Part shown: positions 1 to 14,000 of the stretch, piece after piece | Position numbering within the stretch: the stretch's first letter is position 1 | Layout: each line of letters begins with the position of its first letter | From: Aphidius gifuensis | Taxonomy: Eukaryota > Arthropoda > Insecta > Hymenoptera > Braconidae | DNA: 64,000 bases | Assembly: GCF_014905175.1 (NCBI RefSeq) | Contig: NC_057789.1 | Location: forward strand, 25,354,555 to 25,418,554 | Direction: 5' to 3' | Translations under genes and position numbers: made by a program | Notes under the pieces: model-generated | Database searches by the model: none | Seen by the model: the letters and a program-made list of their open reading frames with translations, nothing else | What the model was told of the DNA's origin: nothing

Positions 1-332
1 GGCTATTTGTATAAAGGTAATTGAATATTTTGCTAATTGAGTAATATACATAGAGGTGATTGGCCACTATGTTAAAGCTTTTGAATCATTGCCAGAGGGA
101 ACATTTAAAATTAACTAACCGAAATTTATTAAATAAAATAAACTCTTATTTATATAAATAATAATTTTTTTAATAAATAATTATTAAAATTTTATGCCAA
201 TTATGATTTAAAAAATTTTTTTTTCAAGTAGTATATATCAGTCTTTAGTCAGACATAGTGAAAATTAAATATTAAAATTTGGCTTGACAATAAAAAATAA
301 TGGTTAATAATTGAATAAATATAAAAACTTAC
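1..332. other. Intron of Shaw (left edge)
   Basis: AT-rich intron after the donor at 331-332. It contains one copy of the recurring TTTAGTCAGACA motif (244-255). No further Shaw exon was recognised. Confidence 0.6.
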
Positions 333-1320
333 CAATTTTAATTGCAAATGGATCCTTTGGATGATTTGGTTTAATGGCATTCATTCGTCTATTTTGTCCT
401 ACGACTTGTCCACCTCCACATCTCCCACCCCCCGGGGGTAGGAGGGCAACTTGCTGACTACATGGTCTTTGTGGACCCTGTGTCTGTCCTCCAACCCCCG
501 GTACCCCAGCACGTGTCCGGGGTTGCTCAACCGGAAGGACTCGACGCCTCTTCTTGGGCAGCTTGGCTCGCGCCTGCGTGTGACTGTAATACATAGCAAA
601 ATTGCTAACGATCACGGGCACTGGCAGGGCGATTGTTAATACACCAGCAAGTGCACATAATGCACCAACAAACATTCCAATATATGTTTTTGGTACCATA
701 TCACCATATCCAACAGTGGTCATAGTGACAAGTGCCCACCATAAACCAAGTGGTATACTTTTAAAATCATTATCTGGATTATACTGAATCCTTTCAGCGT
801 AGTAGACCAAGCTGGCGAAGATGACGATGCCGAGGACCAGAAAAAAAACCAATAGGGTGAGCTCTTTTGCCGATGCACGAAATGTTTGAATTAATATTTT
901 TAAACCAGATGAATGTCTTGTTAATTTAAATAATCTCATAATACGTATTATACTAAAAAATTCAAGTATATCGGCATTTTCAAGATGGGAGGCGAACTTT
1001 TGTAGTGTTAAATCAACATAAAAACTCATTGTTGCAATCATATCAATTAAATTAACTGATGATTTTACAAATTCACAACGTGATGGACTTGCTGTTATTC
1101 TTATTAAAAATTCAATTGTAAACCATGCATTACATATACATTCAATGTAAAAAAATGCATCATGAGAATTTGTTAATTCTTTATCAATCATAAAACTTGT
1201 TTTATTTCCATTTTGTATTGTACGTTTTTTAATAACTGGTACACGCATATCTGGATGTGTTTTTAGACAAAATGACAATATTGATATGCAGATAAAGAAT
1301 ACGGAGATAACACCAATTAT
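333..1320 (-). CDS. Shaw: Shaw coding exon 3: S1-S6, pore and proximal C-tail
   Basis: Starts with IIGVISVFFICISIL (S1) directly after the acceptor TTTTTTCAG. It contains all six membrane segments, the P-loop with TMTTVGYGDM and the S6 PVPVIVSNF. The tail after S6 (ARAKLPKKRRRVLPVEQP, then a Gly/Pro/Gln-rich stretch ending PKDPFAIKI) stops at a donor in phase 1. The tail is encoded by markedly GC-richer DNA (about 390-560) than the rest of the exon. Confidence 0.96.
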
Positions 1321-4300
1321 CTGAAAAAATTAATTATATATGCATTAACGATCGAAATAATTTATTTTTTTATTTTTTAACATTTAATATCAAAATATAT
1401 ATTATATACACATAAAACATTCATTGGAAATTTCAAATACATTTTTTTTTTTCCTTGCAATATGTATTTCATTAATATCATTATTATTATTATTATTATT
1501 TTATTTATTTTCTTTATGTATTTATCTCACAGCTCCTCCCTTCGATACCAATTTATATATATTTCCCCTATATTTTTTTTATTTTTCTCCCTGATGGACT
1601 GTGTTGGTTTTACTCTCTTATCGATCCGATCTCAGTCGTTTTCAACCTACAATTCGTCTATATATATATGAATAAAAATACATGTACACAAGCGCCCTGT
1701 GACGACTGCATAATAATAAGCCCAATGGTTTTGTAACGATCGCCCGTGTGTTCTATACATTTCAGCAAGTACAAAAAAAAAAAAAAAAAAATAGTAAAAT
1801 GTACAAAGCAAATTGAAAAAGAGCTAACCATTCATCAAGTATAAAAATGAAAAAAAATTATTAACAACTTGTTATCAGTATGCTCAGTTTAATTTTTAAA
1901 AATATATTTAATATTATTTTCTGCTTGATAAATCTTTTTTTCAATAATAATAATAATAATAAATATTCAAAAGAATAAATAGTGCGTTGTAATGATGAAA
2001 TGGTGATACTTTTATAAATAAATTTTGACAGTTAAAATGATAGAAAAAAAAGGCTTATTAAAGAAAATATTATTTGTGAATGTAACGGGATGAGGAAGAG
2101 AGGTGAAGGTCAAAATATTTTGCATCGTTAATGGCTAAACATTGACAAAACATGTCAACTGTTGATAAATTTAACAAATACACGAATATTGGTGATATAT
2201 ATATGGAGTATATACATGACCTATGTTGATGATATACTATACACAAAACCCATATAATTTGTGGTTTGAATTTCCGTATTAAATTCAAAATTACAGTTCA
2301 ATACTGTATATATTCATCTTTCTCTTTTGCATACTGTATATAAATTGTATATATATGTTAAATGATTTTTCATCTTTTATTCTGCTTTGTGTATGTATCA
2401 ACAACATTGCCCCATGTATTTTGATTTTTTTTTTTTTTTTTTTTTGTAACTTCAAACCCACATTATGCACTGACTCTTCCTCTTTCTCGTTAACCTCCAC
2501 TTTTCATTTATACACCAATGTCATTTGTACATGATCAAATCAGCAACTGGCAAATTACATGTTGATTTCGAAAAACAAATGACAAACACATTAACAATGC
2601 TTGCATGTAATTTGTATGTTGCGTGTGTTTTTTTTTTATTTTTTTTTTATTTTGAATAATAAAATTGATGGAAAATATTTATTAATTTTCAAAGGAAAAA
2701 TTAAATTGTATAGAATTAAATTTTTAATGAAAAAAAAAACCTTGGGATTGATTTATTACTTTATTTTTTTGTAATTTTTATTAAATAATTATAAAAGTTT
2801 ATCAAAATATTTTATAATTTGGAAATTTAAAAAAATTAAAAATATTTTTTGCCATTTTTTTGAGTTAAAGTTGATAATTCTTTTTGAAAATTTAAATAAT
2901 ATTGTTTTAAATTTTTGAAAAAATTAATTATCTATTTTTCTATCAAATTTATTTATTCATTTATTTTTTTTAAATATTTGAAGGATATTTGTCGAACGAT
3001 CACGATATTTACGATCTAAAAAAAAACAAACAATATTATCCCGGAACTAATTTTATCAAAAAATTATATAATAAAAGTCTAAGAAAATAGTAAAAAAAAA
3101 ATTAAGTAAAACACAATTATGTAGAAAGCATTAAGCGATTGTCCGGATCAATTTTATGAACACGCAAAGATTATGAATGCTCACAAAAGGGTAAATAAAA
3201 ATAAATAAAAAAAAAAAAAAATAGCACGCAAACATACTTGTATGTGACACGGTTGTTTATACTAGAAGTTTGTATATATATAGAAGATTGACTATAATAC
3301 ATTGTCAGTGACGGATTAAAATAGAAATTTTACGAATATCTTGATATGGTCTTGAAGTATGATATTTCCGTAACATGACACAAGTGGAAAAAAGAAAAAA
3401 AAAAATAACTAAAAATAAATAAAGCAAGATGTTTACACATAAAATAAAAAAAAACATTTATCAAAGTAATTAGAATATTAATTAATTATAAATTTATAAT
3501 TGATAAATTGAATCATTAATTTAATGGACAATTTATCATCGTTGTTTTGATTAAATTAATATTGTTTAAAATAATTTCTTTTTATCACACAATGATCAAC
3601 ATACAAATAAACTTTTTGTTAAATTTAATTACCATTCTTGATATATAGTGTAAAAAAAAAAATATTAAATATTATATACCGACCTTGGCTGCATTTGACG
3701 AGTATGGTTCATCAAATAATGACCACATTTTTGGCTTTAATTTTTGCCACCATGTTAGCCTCCCTTCGTAATACGCATCTTCAAATCCAAATTTACGCGC
3801 CAATTCTTCGTCACTTGGTTTTTCCGTGTCAAGATCCAATCTGTCCAGTACAGTCAGTGTTTCTTGCGTGTCCCGATGCTTAAAAATTGTTGATATATTA
3901 TTTTTTTTTAAATTACTAAAAATTTCATTTACACAAATATTATTTTTAAATATTTCTTTATTTTTTCTACAGTAGTATGTATACCTATTTAGTCAGACAG
4001 AAAAAAAAAATTTTCATCTTATTTTTATAATAATAATGAAAGCTTTTTTTATCAAATTAATCGAGGATATTAAATTTAAAAATTAAATTTGATGTTTAAT
4101 TTAAAAATTTTAAACTATAATAAAACAATTTTGTAAGAACAAAAAAAAAATATATATAAATTCATGAACAGTTTTAAAATAGTGGTACAATTTTGCAACT
4201 TCAGCGATGAAATTATCTTTTTTATATGTATAATCAGATAATGTAAATTTTATTTTCCCCATTATAATTATCAGTGTTACAATATGTACATAAAATTTAT

Positions 4301-7300
4301 GTAACACAGCAAGATATAACATAAAAATTATTCATCAAACAAAAGAAACTTTATAACGTCTGTTTAGCCATCATCACCATTATCATTATAACATTTTTTT
4401 TTTTTTCCTCTTCATCTCATGAACAATAGGGTAAAAAAAAAAGTTGATAAATCAAGTTTTTTTTTATTTCTCGCATGAATCAAGATAGATCAGAAGTTTT
4501 CAATCCTCCTGAGATATCAAAACTTTATCAAAACTAGCTAGATGATCTTTAATAGGATCAAGTTGAAAAAAGATAAAAATTGAATAAAAAAAAAAAAATA
4601 GTAAAATAATTGACGTTGCTTTTTTTTACCATAAAGATAATTGAGTTTATCAAAGGAATAAAAAATGATAATGATAAAAAAAAATCATTTGAAAGTTGTT
4701 TTTTCCGGTGGATAAATTTTTGTAAAATAAAAATATGAATTGGTTCGTTGAGTTTTTTTCGATATCTATTTCTCACTTTTATGGAATATAAGTTTGAGAA
4801 ATTGTTTGAGGGGTAGTTTGATAATAGTGAGGGTGTTTTAATAATCATATATATTTCAAATAATTTTAGCTCCACCCAGTTGAGCTATTTATAAAGGTCA
4901 TGAAAAAAACTAAATTGTTGTTTTGTCTTTTTTGCTATTACAAATATTATTTATCTCTATTTTCTTTTCATCATCTTCATTCACACTAGAACTATTATAT
5001 TTTCAACTTGGATCAACCTTATTATCTCCCTATGTCATTGAGCCAAGAGCCAAACTACCCGGATAACATTTGCATAATGGTTATGGGTATTTCAGTAACG
5101 AAATTTAACTTCAATAAATGTTATGTTGTACACTGTGTTGGACAAATCATGTCAACATTTATTTCTTAAAAAAATTTTTCAATTTTATATTTATTATCTT
5201 GTTGTTTTCTTTATCAAGATATTATTTTATATTATTTTTTTTTTTAGATATTTTTTCACTCAATTTAATTTAAAAGTAAATTTTTTTATTTATTTATTTG
5301 TTGTTTTTTTTTTTTTTCATTTTAACTTTATCATAAATTGAAATTCAATATCAAAGAGAAAATTAATTTTTAAAATATATATACAAAAGAAAAAGTTTTA
5401 TTTTGTTTGATGAAAATTTATAATTAGTTTTTTTATTATTTAAAAATAATAATAAAAAAAAAAATGGAAACGTGTAAATAAGAAATTTTAGCGATTCAGA
5501 AAATTCAATATATCTATATCATTCTGAAATCTAATATACATCATATTCGAAAAAAGATAATAATAATGCAAAAAAAAAAAAGCTGACCTAAATATTTTTA
5601 TAAAAAAAAATATTTATGATCTTGTTGATATATTTTGAAAGATAATATCGTTTTCCATCCAATAAATTTGTATTTTTTAGTAAACACATTTGAAGTGCTT
5701 TTACAATGTTCTTACAACAATAATATATTATCAAATTATCCAATAAAAAAAAATTTAAAAGTGCACAGTTTAAAAGTAGGAAAAAATAAATTTAAAAACA
5801 GTAATTTTTTTTTTGTACATAAAGTTTAGTCTAAGTGGAAAAGAAACACAAATGTCAGACTTAGTGAATTATCGAAAAATCAAAAGTCGTAAATTTTAGG
5901 TATATGATTATAGTAAAAAATAAAAAAAAAATTACAAAAAAAAAATAGGAATCTTATCGAGCACGTATTTCTAGATAAAAAAAAAAAATAATAATAATAT
6001 ACGATTGAATTGAAAAATATAAATTGTAAAAGAAAAAATGTCTTCCGTTATTTATTTATTTTTTTTCTTTAGATCCAAGAATTTAGTTTTTTGCATACCT
6101 TGATCATGAAATCAAAGAAAATGTTTGTGAAATGACAACCAATAATGTCTTGAATATTTTTATATTTTATACAAGAAATCGATCGCTCAAAAATTGTTTA
6201 AACAAGAATGAAAATGAAAGATATGAAAAAAAAAAAATAATAAACTTCAAAGGTTTCAATGTAAATGACAAAAGGGATCAAAAGACTCGGACAAAGTAAA
6301 TTCATTGAATAAACACATAAAGTTTGCCAGATAAATTAAAGCAATAGTTGACGTGAGAAAAAATAACATTTACACAGTGTCGAGTGCAACAGGATGATAA
6401 CAACACGTACACTCCCTTAAAAAAAAACATAAAAAATAAAACAATAAAATAAAATCTACAATTCTAGACAGTCAAAAAATAGCAAGGTTGTATAAATGAA
6501 AAATCAAAGAGCAAGAGAGATAAAAAATTATAAAAAATATTTTAAAAATAAAAGGTGAAAATTGAGTCCAGAGTTGGGAAAATTGGAGGCATTGGCTGGC
6601 AACAGCTATTTCGTTTCTCGTTAGTAATTTAGTAAAAAGTAATTTCGATGATCGAATTTCTGGTACATTGCCAAAACTACTGGCATCTAGTCATAGTTAT
6701 TAAAAAATAATAACAATAGAAGATCAAAGATCAGAGAAAATATATTTTTTTTTTTTTGCTATTGCCTATTAGAAATGAAAGAAAAAAAAAAATTCTATGA
6801 TCTTGGTTATTGAAAATAAATATTATTAACACAACAGTGATTTTTAATACCATCGTGCTTGATCACTATCAGGTGTTGAATTTATTTTTATTACAATTCT
6901 ACATTATTGATTTTATTTTTTTTTAATTATTTTTATTATCTTTCTTTGATTCTACATTAGAGTGCGCATTAAAATAGCTGCGCACAGGTTTATAAAAATA
7001 ATGTGATTTTATTTTTTTGACAATCGATATTTAATACTGAAATTTTTTATATTTATTCAATTTACAAACATGTAAATTTAAAAATTGACTTATCCAAAAA
7101 ATATAAATCAAAAAGAAATAAAAAATCAATTGATTATTACCATTTTCATTAACGGAATAATTTGATTTTGTTATTATTCAATTAACTGACAATGATATCA
7201 TGCAAATTTAATCTCGATTTAAAATTTTATATTGAAAAAAATTTGAATTTTCAGTTACAGATAAAATATAAAATCTAAAAAATCAATTGGTTATTTTTTT

Positions 7301-10300
7301 GAGGTAATTAAACACTAGTGAGAGGAGCCAGATTCATAGCCAGGTGCGTCCGTTCTATCGGCTGTATATACAAGAAGCTGACCTTCTGTATTTATTTATT
7401 TTAGAACCAACGTTTCGATTGAAAATCCATATGGTGAATAATATTGAGGGGGTTTTGCTTTATATATTCTCAAATTTTCAGAATTTTCCTTTGCGTTTGT
7501 TAAATAAATAAATTGAAAACAACAAAATTATGCGTCTAGTGTAAAATCATCAAACTATTCAATTCGATAAAAAGAGACCTCAGTATAATTTGGAGTGCAT
7601 TTAAAATTACCTGGAATCATTAAAATTATTCGAGACACAGATTTTTAAATTTTTAAGACGTTTAAAATCACGTGAAATAAATTTGAATTCATGAAATTCA
7701 CGAACCCCTCGATTTAGGGATTTTTGCAAAAGTTCAAGACGAGCATGAAAAATACAGAAAAATAAAAATAAGGGTATGGTAAAATCCCTATTTAGGTATT
7801 CGATTGAGGGTAAAAAAAAAAGAAAAAAAAAAAAAAAATGTGGTCACGTGGATGGGGGACATGGGAGACATGACAAAAAATCATCCTTCGAAAGTTTCTA
7901 TGATGGCATCTTTAAACCCTCTTCACCCAGATTATCCTATGACTCAGACTTATGTTTTTTTTTTTTTTTTTTTTGACTTAATTTATTTCTTGTGACTACT
8001 ATTCCATCACAAATCGCTATACTTGATGAATTGAACAGTTTGAAAACTTAATTTCGATCAATGACCCTCGATTGAACACACTAAATATCTCAATCAATTT
8101 TATCGTGTTACAATTTTGTCTTACTTGATTATCAAATTGTAGAATCAAACTAAATGAATTGTTAGTCCTTGGAAAACAAGGAAAATTGATTTACCAATTT
8201 TTTTATTTTATTTTTTATCATATAAAGTTTGAACAGTTAATAAACTAAATATATATTTAAAAAATTATCTACAAACTTAATTAAAAAAAAAAAGATTTTT
8301 TTTTTTTTTTCTTTTTTATAACCTCATTTTAAAGGGATGATAAAATTTTTTTTTTAAAATACAATTCTGCTTGACCTGAATGACAAATTTAACAGATTCA
8401 TCTTTACTCGAGTTTAACTCAATGAAATAATAATTCGTTCTATTAAAGTGTTTTATATTTTTCTTTTTTTTTTTTTCAACCAAACAATTTTCGCTTTTTT
8501 TCTTTAGTTCTTCTAGTTTTTTTTTTTTTATCTCTTTATTTTTATGTTTTTTTTTTTTTATTTATTTTTTACTCTGTAAAGTAATGGTCTCTGAAAAAAA
8601 AAGAAAATACTACTTTGTGTTTCAAGATGAGTTTATTATACCAAAAAAAAAAAAAAAAAACTAGAATATCAGTTTTCTCATTTACTTTTTTTTTATATCT
8701 CTTTTAACATCAAGAATTTTAGCATTACATAACAAGAAGAACATAAAAAAATATAAAATATAGTTCTCAAAAAAAAAATACACAAGATCAACGTCGTTTT
8801 GTTTTTTCATAAGTTGTTAAGAAATTTATATTTTAAGTATCTCCAAAAGGATCAATAATATGCAAAGCTTGAAAAATACTTGAACAAATAAATATGAAAC
8901 TTGATCTATTGAATATATTTACTAGAAAATTTTTATAATTTTAAAATTCTCAAGAATAATACAAATAGCATCATTAAAAAACTTTTATTTAAATAATTTT
9001 TCAATTGAAAATAATAATAATAAATGAATAAATATAACTTTTGATATTTATAAAAAAAAAGATATTAAAAAAAACTTTCATTTGACAAAAAAAAAAGTAA
9101 ATAAAAAAGTCTACATAATCTTTTCTTTTGTATATTTGAGTTTTCACAGTAGAGGTGTACATAAAACTAAGTGTGGTTACTGAGATTTAAAGGTGGTTTA
9201 CCATTGGATACATATATAAATTTAAATGTCATATATACATTATGCTGAAAAGTATAAAAGTTATATATAATCATTCCTAAAATTCATGAAATAACTTGAG
9301 TATATTTTAAAATATGCAATATAACCACAGAATGTTTTTGCCAAGTGCATCACAAGCTTGAATTCCAAAGAATAATAATAAAAACAGTCTTAAAAAAAAG
9401 GATTTAAATATTTAAAAAAATCATAATAAATAATAATTTATATAAATGAAATTTATAAAATATTTTTTTGTATAAATAATCGGCTTTAAAATTTAAAATC
9501 TAAATTGGAAAAAAAATAATATAAATTTAAAAATAAATATAAATTATGTTTTGATTTCAAAAATATACTGAGAATATAATTAATATATATTAAAATATAT
9601 TTATTTAAAGCTGGGATTAAAATTTCAGTGTTAAAAAAAAAAAGGGGAATTGTGTGTCAACATGTGAATTGTTAAATGAGATGAAAAATATTAAATGAAG
9701 GGGTTGATATCTTGTTAAATTAAATTTTCAAGATAACTTTATGTTAGATATATATATTGTTGTGATTTTGAGTGGGTTAGTTTATACTTGAGGGTAATAG
9801 TTGAGTCTCAAAGCAATTAGTAATTCGTCGGTTGGGTCGATAAACATTTTAATAATGGTCTCAGTCATGTCGTGTTATGCGCGTTGTACCGCACCTGGGA
9901 AATTAAAAATCATCATATATACATTGTCAATTTGATAACAAACTATCAATATAAATAAATTTAATTATTTTATAAAAAAAAAAAAAATATAATCAATAAC
10001 CTTTTTTAATTAATATTTATTCAAATGATTAAACTTGAATTATTTGATGAAAAAAAATTTATATTTACTTTTCAGCTTTTTTTCATTGATTTTTAATTTA
10101 TTATTTTTTTTTCTATTGATTTTAAGCTTATTTTTAACTTTTATATTTAAATTTCATTTTGCGAAAATTAATCTTTAGCATGATATATAATAAATGAAGA
10201 ATAATTAATATTTTTTTTCGATAATTTATAGTATGATATTTATTTTTTTTATTGTTGAAAAATATATTGTTCAATATAGTGTTACAATTAATTGAATGAT

Positions 10301-10894
10301 TTGAATGGTTATAATTAGAGATAAATTATATTATAAAATGTATTTTAAATGAGAAATAAATGACAAAAGATAAATAGGGGTAAATGTTGAAGTTTGACAT
10401 TGCTAAATGGTTAGTATTTGAATCGATTTGTGTGACATTTGGTTGTCGTCAGTTAAAATTGGAACTGTGTTGATTCAATATTTGACATGATTAATAGAAA
10501 ATTTTTATAAATTTTTAATTTATATTCAAATATAAAAAAAAAATATAAATGAAAAAATATATTATACCTGTGTATATGTCATCCAACAGCATGGTTCAAC
10601 TTGATTTGAATCAAGACCCCAAAAATCAAGTTCTTCTTCAAATAATGGTCCACAAACATCAGTTGGATAATGAAGTTTTCCAGTACGATAATAATTTAAT
10701 ACTTGTGCAAATACACCAGGATGTCTATCAAAAAAATATTCATTTAATATTGGATCATAATTTCCAAGTGCTTCAGTTAATTTTGATAATCTTGTTGCTG
10801 GTATTTTTTTTAATGTTGCTTTATATGTTTCATGTCTTATTCCACCGACATTTAATACAACACGATTTTCAGCATCAGCAATTGACAAAGTCAT
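333..10894 (-). CDS. Shaw: Voltage-gated K+ channel Shaw (Kv3 family), 3' end missing
   Basis: Tetrameric voltage-gated potassium channel subunit of the plasma membrane, setting neuronal excitability. Three coding exons are seen on the minus strand: 10894-10568, 3878-3684 and 1320-333, all with GT-AG borders and phases 0, 0 and 1. They give 503 residues. Residues 1-109 are the T1 tetramerisation domain. Residues 110-174 are the T1-S1 linker. S1 to S6 follow, with S4 at about 298-319 (R/K every third residue, few charges as in Shaw), the selectivity filter TVGYGD at about 376-381 and the S6 hinge PVP at about 407-409. The cytoplasmic tail begins with KKRRR and a Gly/Pro-rich stretch, then ends at a donor (GTAAGT) at 332, so the remaining C-terminal exon or exons lie left of the window. 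The start ATG has an in-frame TAA 15 bases upstream. Family identity is from recognised close similarity to insect Shaw; the intron positions are read from the sequence. Confidence 0.97.
1321..3683. other. Shaw intron
   Basis: AT-rich intron between the linker exon and the S1-S6 exon. It holds long A and T runs and an (ATT)n microsatellite at about 1480-1500. No coding sequence is supportable. Confidence 0.75.
3684..3878 (-). CDS. Shaw: Shaw coding exon 2: T1-S1 linker
   Basis: A 65-residue exon that starts HRDTQETL and ends DEPYSSNAAK, flanked by an acceptor ending TTTTTAAG and the donor GTCGGT. It joins exon 1 and exon 3 in phase 0 and restores the continuous Shaw sequence (…TYTQ|HRDTQ… and …NAAK|IIGV…). 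It is too short and too lacking in an ATG to stand out as an ORF in its own frame. Confidence 0.95.
3879..10567. other. Large Shaw intron
   Basis: 6.7 kb AT-rich intron between the T1 exon and the linker exon. Contents are poly-A/T tracts, two AGTCAGAC motif copies (about 3991 and 5854), and GC-richer islets at about 7320-7385, 7840-7945 and 9835-9900. The open frames here are low-complexity or end quickly. No gene was recognised. Confidence 0.7.
10568..10894 (-). CDS. Shaw: Shaw coding exon 1: T1 tetramerisation domain
   Basis: Encodes residues 1-109. It opens with MTLSIADAENRVVLNVGG and ends after WMTYTQ, the usual end of this exon in insect Shaw. The BTB-like T1 fold directs subfamily-specific channel assembly; the NVGG and FFDRHPG motifs are intact. 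The donor is GTATAA after a complete CAG codon. The same stretch also gives a plus-strand open frame, which is only a shadow. Confidence 0.97.
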
Positions 10895-11034
10895 GATTAT
10901 TATTTGTTAAAAAAAAAAAATTTTAATTTAATTAGCTCTTTTTTTTATTTTTTTATATATATATTTTTTTTTATATTGTTGGCTAACTGCTACCGCTGAC
11001 AACTACTTGCTGTTGCCGTGCCAAGCCCCGTCAC
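10895..11034 (-). other. Shaw: Shaw 5' untranslated segment of first coding exon
   Basis: Minus-strand sequence before the Shaw ATG. No AG lies close to the ATG, and the GC-richer block at 10981-11034 is preceded by a pyrimidine tract and TATAG, a credible acceptor at 11035-11036. This suggests the exon runs 11034-10568 and that at least one noncoding exon lies further upstream. It could instead be a transcription start; RNA evidence would decide. Confidence 0.45.
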
Positions 11035-14000
11035 CTATAGTCAACAGATAAACAAAAAAAAAATCTCATAAAATAAATTAATCTAAAAGCCATCAATATT
11101 TATTATTATTCAAATCTATTTATATATTTTAACAACAAATAAAAAAATATTCATGTACCCGTATGGGAAGAGCTTTACACTTTTTTGAAAAAATTTCATT
11201 GAGCGTGAAATACTTGAGTTGAGATTGCTCTACCTTTCCTAATCCTCTTAGGTAAAAAAAAATAAAAAAAATAAAATTACTAAAAAAAACGATTGAACAA
11301 GAGAGAGAGAGAAAGAAAAAAATAAAATAAAGAAAAAAAAACGTAAAGTGGTTTTGATGACAAAAAATGGAGTGTAAGAGCTTTTCCTAAAAATAAAATT
11401 AATGATCTTGAGAGGCAAACGCGCGGGCGCGTATCAAATCGATAAGCCCTTTTCGTATAACATCATGAAACAGGGGTTGAATATATATATATTTTTTTTT
11501 TATTATTCATTTCGTCATCATCATCATATATATCTTACTTGACCAATATTAATCCACGAGGACTAATCCGCTGCTCATTTATATCTCATAAAGTCCAAAT
11601 GAATAATTACAATATTAATAATAATTTTTTCTTTTTTGCTATTTAATATTATTTTTGATATGTAGAAATTTATTTCTAGCTTGATTGATTTAAATTAACG
11701 ATAATTATTATTATGTCAAATCATAAATCACATGTGTGATCATCCTTCGGGTATGAGGGTTATTTCAAAAGGGATTTCAAATAGGAAATTAGGTAATTTG
11801 TTAAAATGTCGAATCATTGACAATATGAATGAAGTAAAATTATCAGATGTGTATGAGCTTTTAATTTCATCTGGGAAATTGAATATCAAATATATATTTT
11901 ATTATTTAATTGTTTATTGAATTTTTGAATAATTAAATTACAAAAAATTGAAGCTTTTTTTTTTCTCTTATTCATTATACTTGGATTATTTTAAAAATAA
12001 AATTGTTTTTTAATTTTTTTTAATTATATTATTGTTGCAGATAAGGTGGGTTTCAATTGGACAAGCTGATGAAATTTATTTATGATTTTTATCGTCAATT
12101 GCAGTGAGGGTAAGTTTGGAAATTTTTGTGTCAAATTTTAGAGTCATTAAATGATCGATAGAAAATTTCCACTTGGGATTAATCAAAAGCTATCATATTG
12201 GGTTAACTGAACATACTGTTATCTCATCGAAAAATATAAATTTTTAAAATCATATAAAAAAATATGATATAACAAGTGTTTGTTTCGTTGTCCATTTTAC
12301 CCCCCATGACTTTTATAATAATTTTTATTTCGGATTACAATTGTCAAAATTGCCAAGAGTGAGGATTAAATTTACGAGGTTGGGAGGTCTTCCTAGTCAT
12401 AAATAAAAACATAAAGGTTAAAGCTTTTTTTTTCACTATTCTTTTCCTAATACACCGGTTTGGTAAAGCCTCGTGATAATGTTTTTTACGATTCATAGAA
12501 TAAAAAATAATCATAAAAAGAAAAAATATAAAAATCATTTCGAAATCGAAAAGATTACACTTACAAAAATCATAAAACTGATTTTTTTTTTTTTTATCTA
12601 TTTAAATTCTCAAAAAAAAAAAAAATTGTACCAGATATATAAAAACAAAAATTTCATTTTATTATTGATTTTTTTTGTTTGATTTTATTGGGCGTATTTT
12701 TAGATGTAAATTTCGATTGAAAAACAAAAATTAAAATTCATTGAAATTCAGCCTCTTACTGGATTATTGAAAATTTTAAGTTTTGAAAATTTCAATCGTT
12801 AATGACGACCCAAGATATTATCAAGCTGCTGATTATTTTTTATTGTTTTTTTTTTTTTTTGTTTCTAATTGAACATTGAAAGTTCATAGCAATTGCTATT
12901 GTTTTATTTTTTTTTTTTGTTATTTATTTTTGGCTTTCTGAGAAAGATGTTTTTCATTTTTTTTTTTTTTTCTCAATTTTATATCTTTTTTTAATACTTT
13001 ATTTGTGAGATCCCTTACTTGATTCGTTTTAAACTAAAATCTCAAATTTCTACCCGACATTTGGTATCACAGTTTTACTTTTATTTTTCCAACTTTTACC
13101 CTCAGTTTATTTTCCCAATTTCTATTCCCCTATACAACAAGCTTTTTTTTTTTTTATTTATTTTTTTTCTTCAAATGGTGACCTTAATTTGAAGAAACTA
13201 ACCCGTTGGAAAAAAAATCGAAAATATGAAGTATTTGTCAGTAAATTTATGAAAGTACCTTTGATTTTTTTATTAATATAAAAAAAACATTTCTAAGAAT
13301 GGTTAGAAACAAGAACACAAAAATAAGTTAAAAAAAAAAAAACAATTCAATGTACATGAAAATGAAAAACAATGTAAAAAAAACGATGAAAAATGAGTCT
13401 TTATGAACCAGCCATTAACTTTTGACATATCAATATTTCACTTAAATAATTTCAAGATAAAAAAAATAAAAATAAAGTGTCAAAATTCAAGTTTATATTT
13501 TTTTTTTATATGCCAATAGTTTTATGTGTCTTACATATTTTAAAATTTATTTTTTTATTTCTTGCAATATTTTATATTCAAAGTTATGGATAAATTGAAA
13601 GATTGATTAACGTAAATTTTATGATATTCAAAATGTGATAAAGAAAATAATACCATGAATATTTCATTGAATAAAAAAAAAAAAAAATGAAATTTTCAAT
13701 TTTATAAATATTATACGTTTGAATTTACTTCTGAGCGCAAGATAAAAGTATATCTCGTGCATTTCTAATTTAGTCTTTTTACCCTCAAGGCATTTACAGC
13801 TCACTTTTTTCATTTTTTTTTCTTTTTAGCAATCGTATTCTATTTTATCATGGAACCTTACACTCATTCTTCATTTTACCTTATACTTTTGACTCTCGAC
13901 GAGTTTGTTTCATTTTGCTTTTTTGAAAATCTCATGTGTCTTGAATTTTTTTTATTATCATTGTTCTATAGTTAAATAAAACGAGAAAATTATATGAATT

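Noticed and set aside
9840..9892. Possible extra Shaw exon (minus strand, after TTTCCCAG)
   Set aside because: In the phase needed it meets a stop after nine codons and has no resemblance to Shaw; exon 1 already joins the linker exon perfectly.
10549..10896. 115-aa plus-strand ORF
   Set aside because: Antisense shadow of the Shaw T1 exon.
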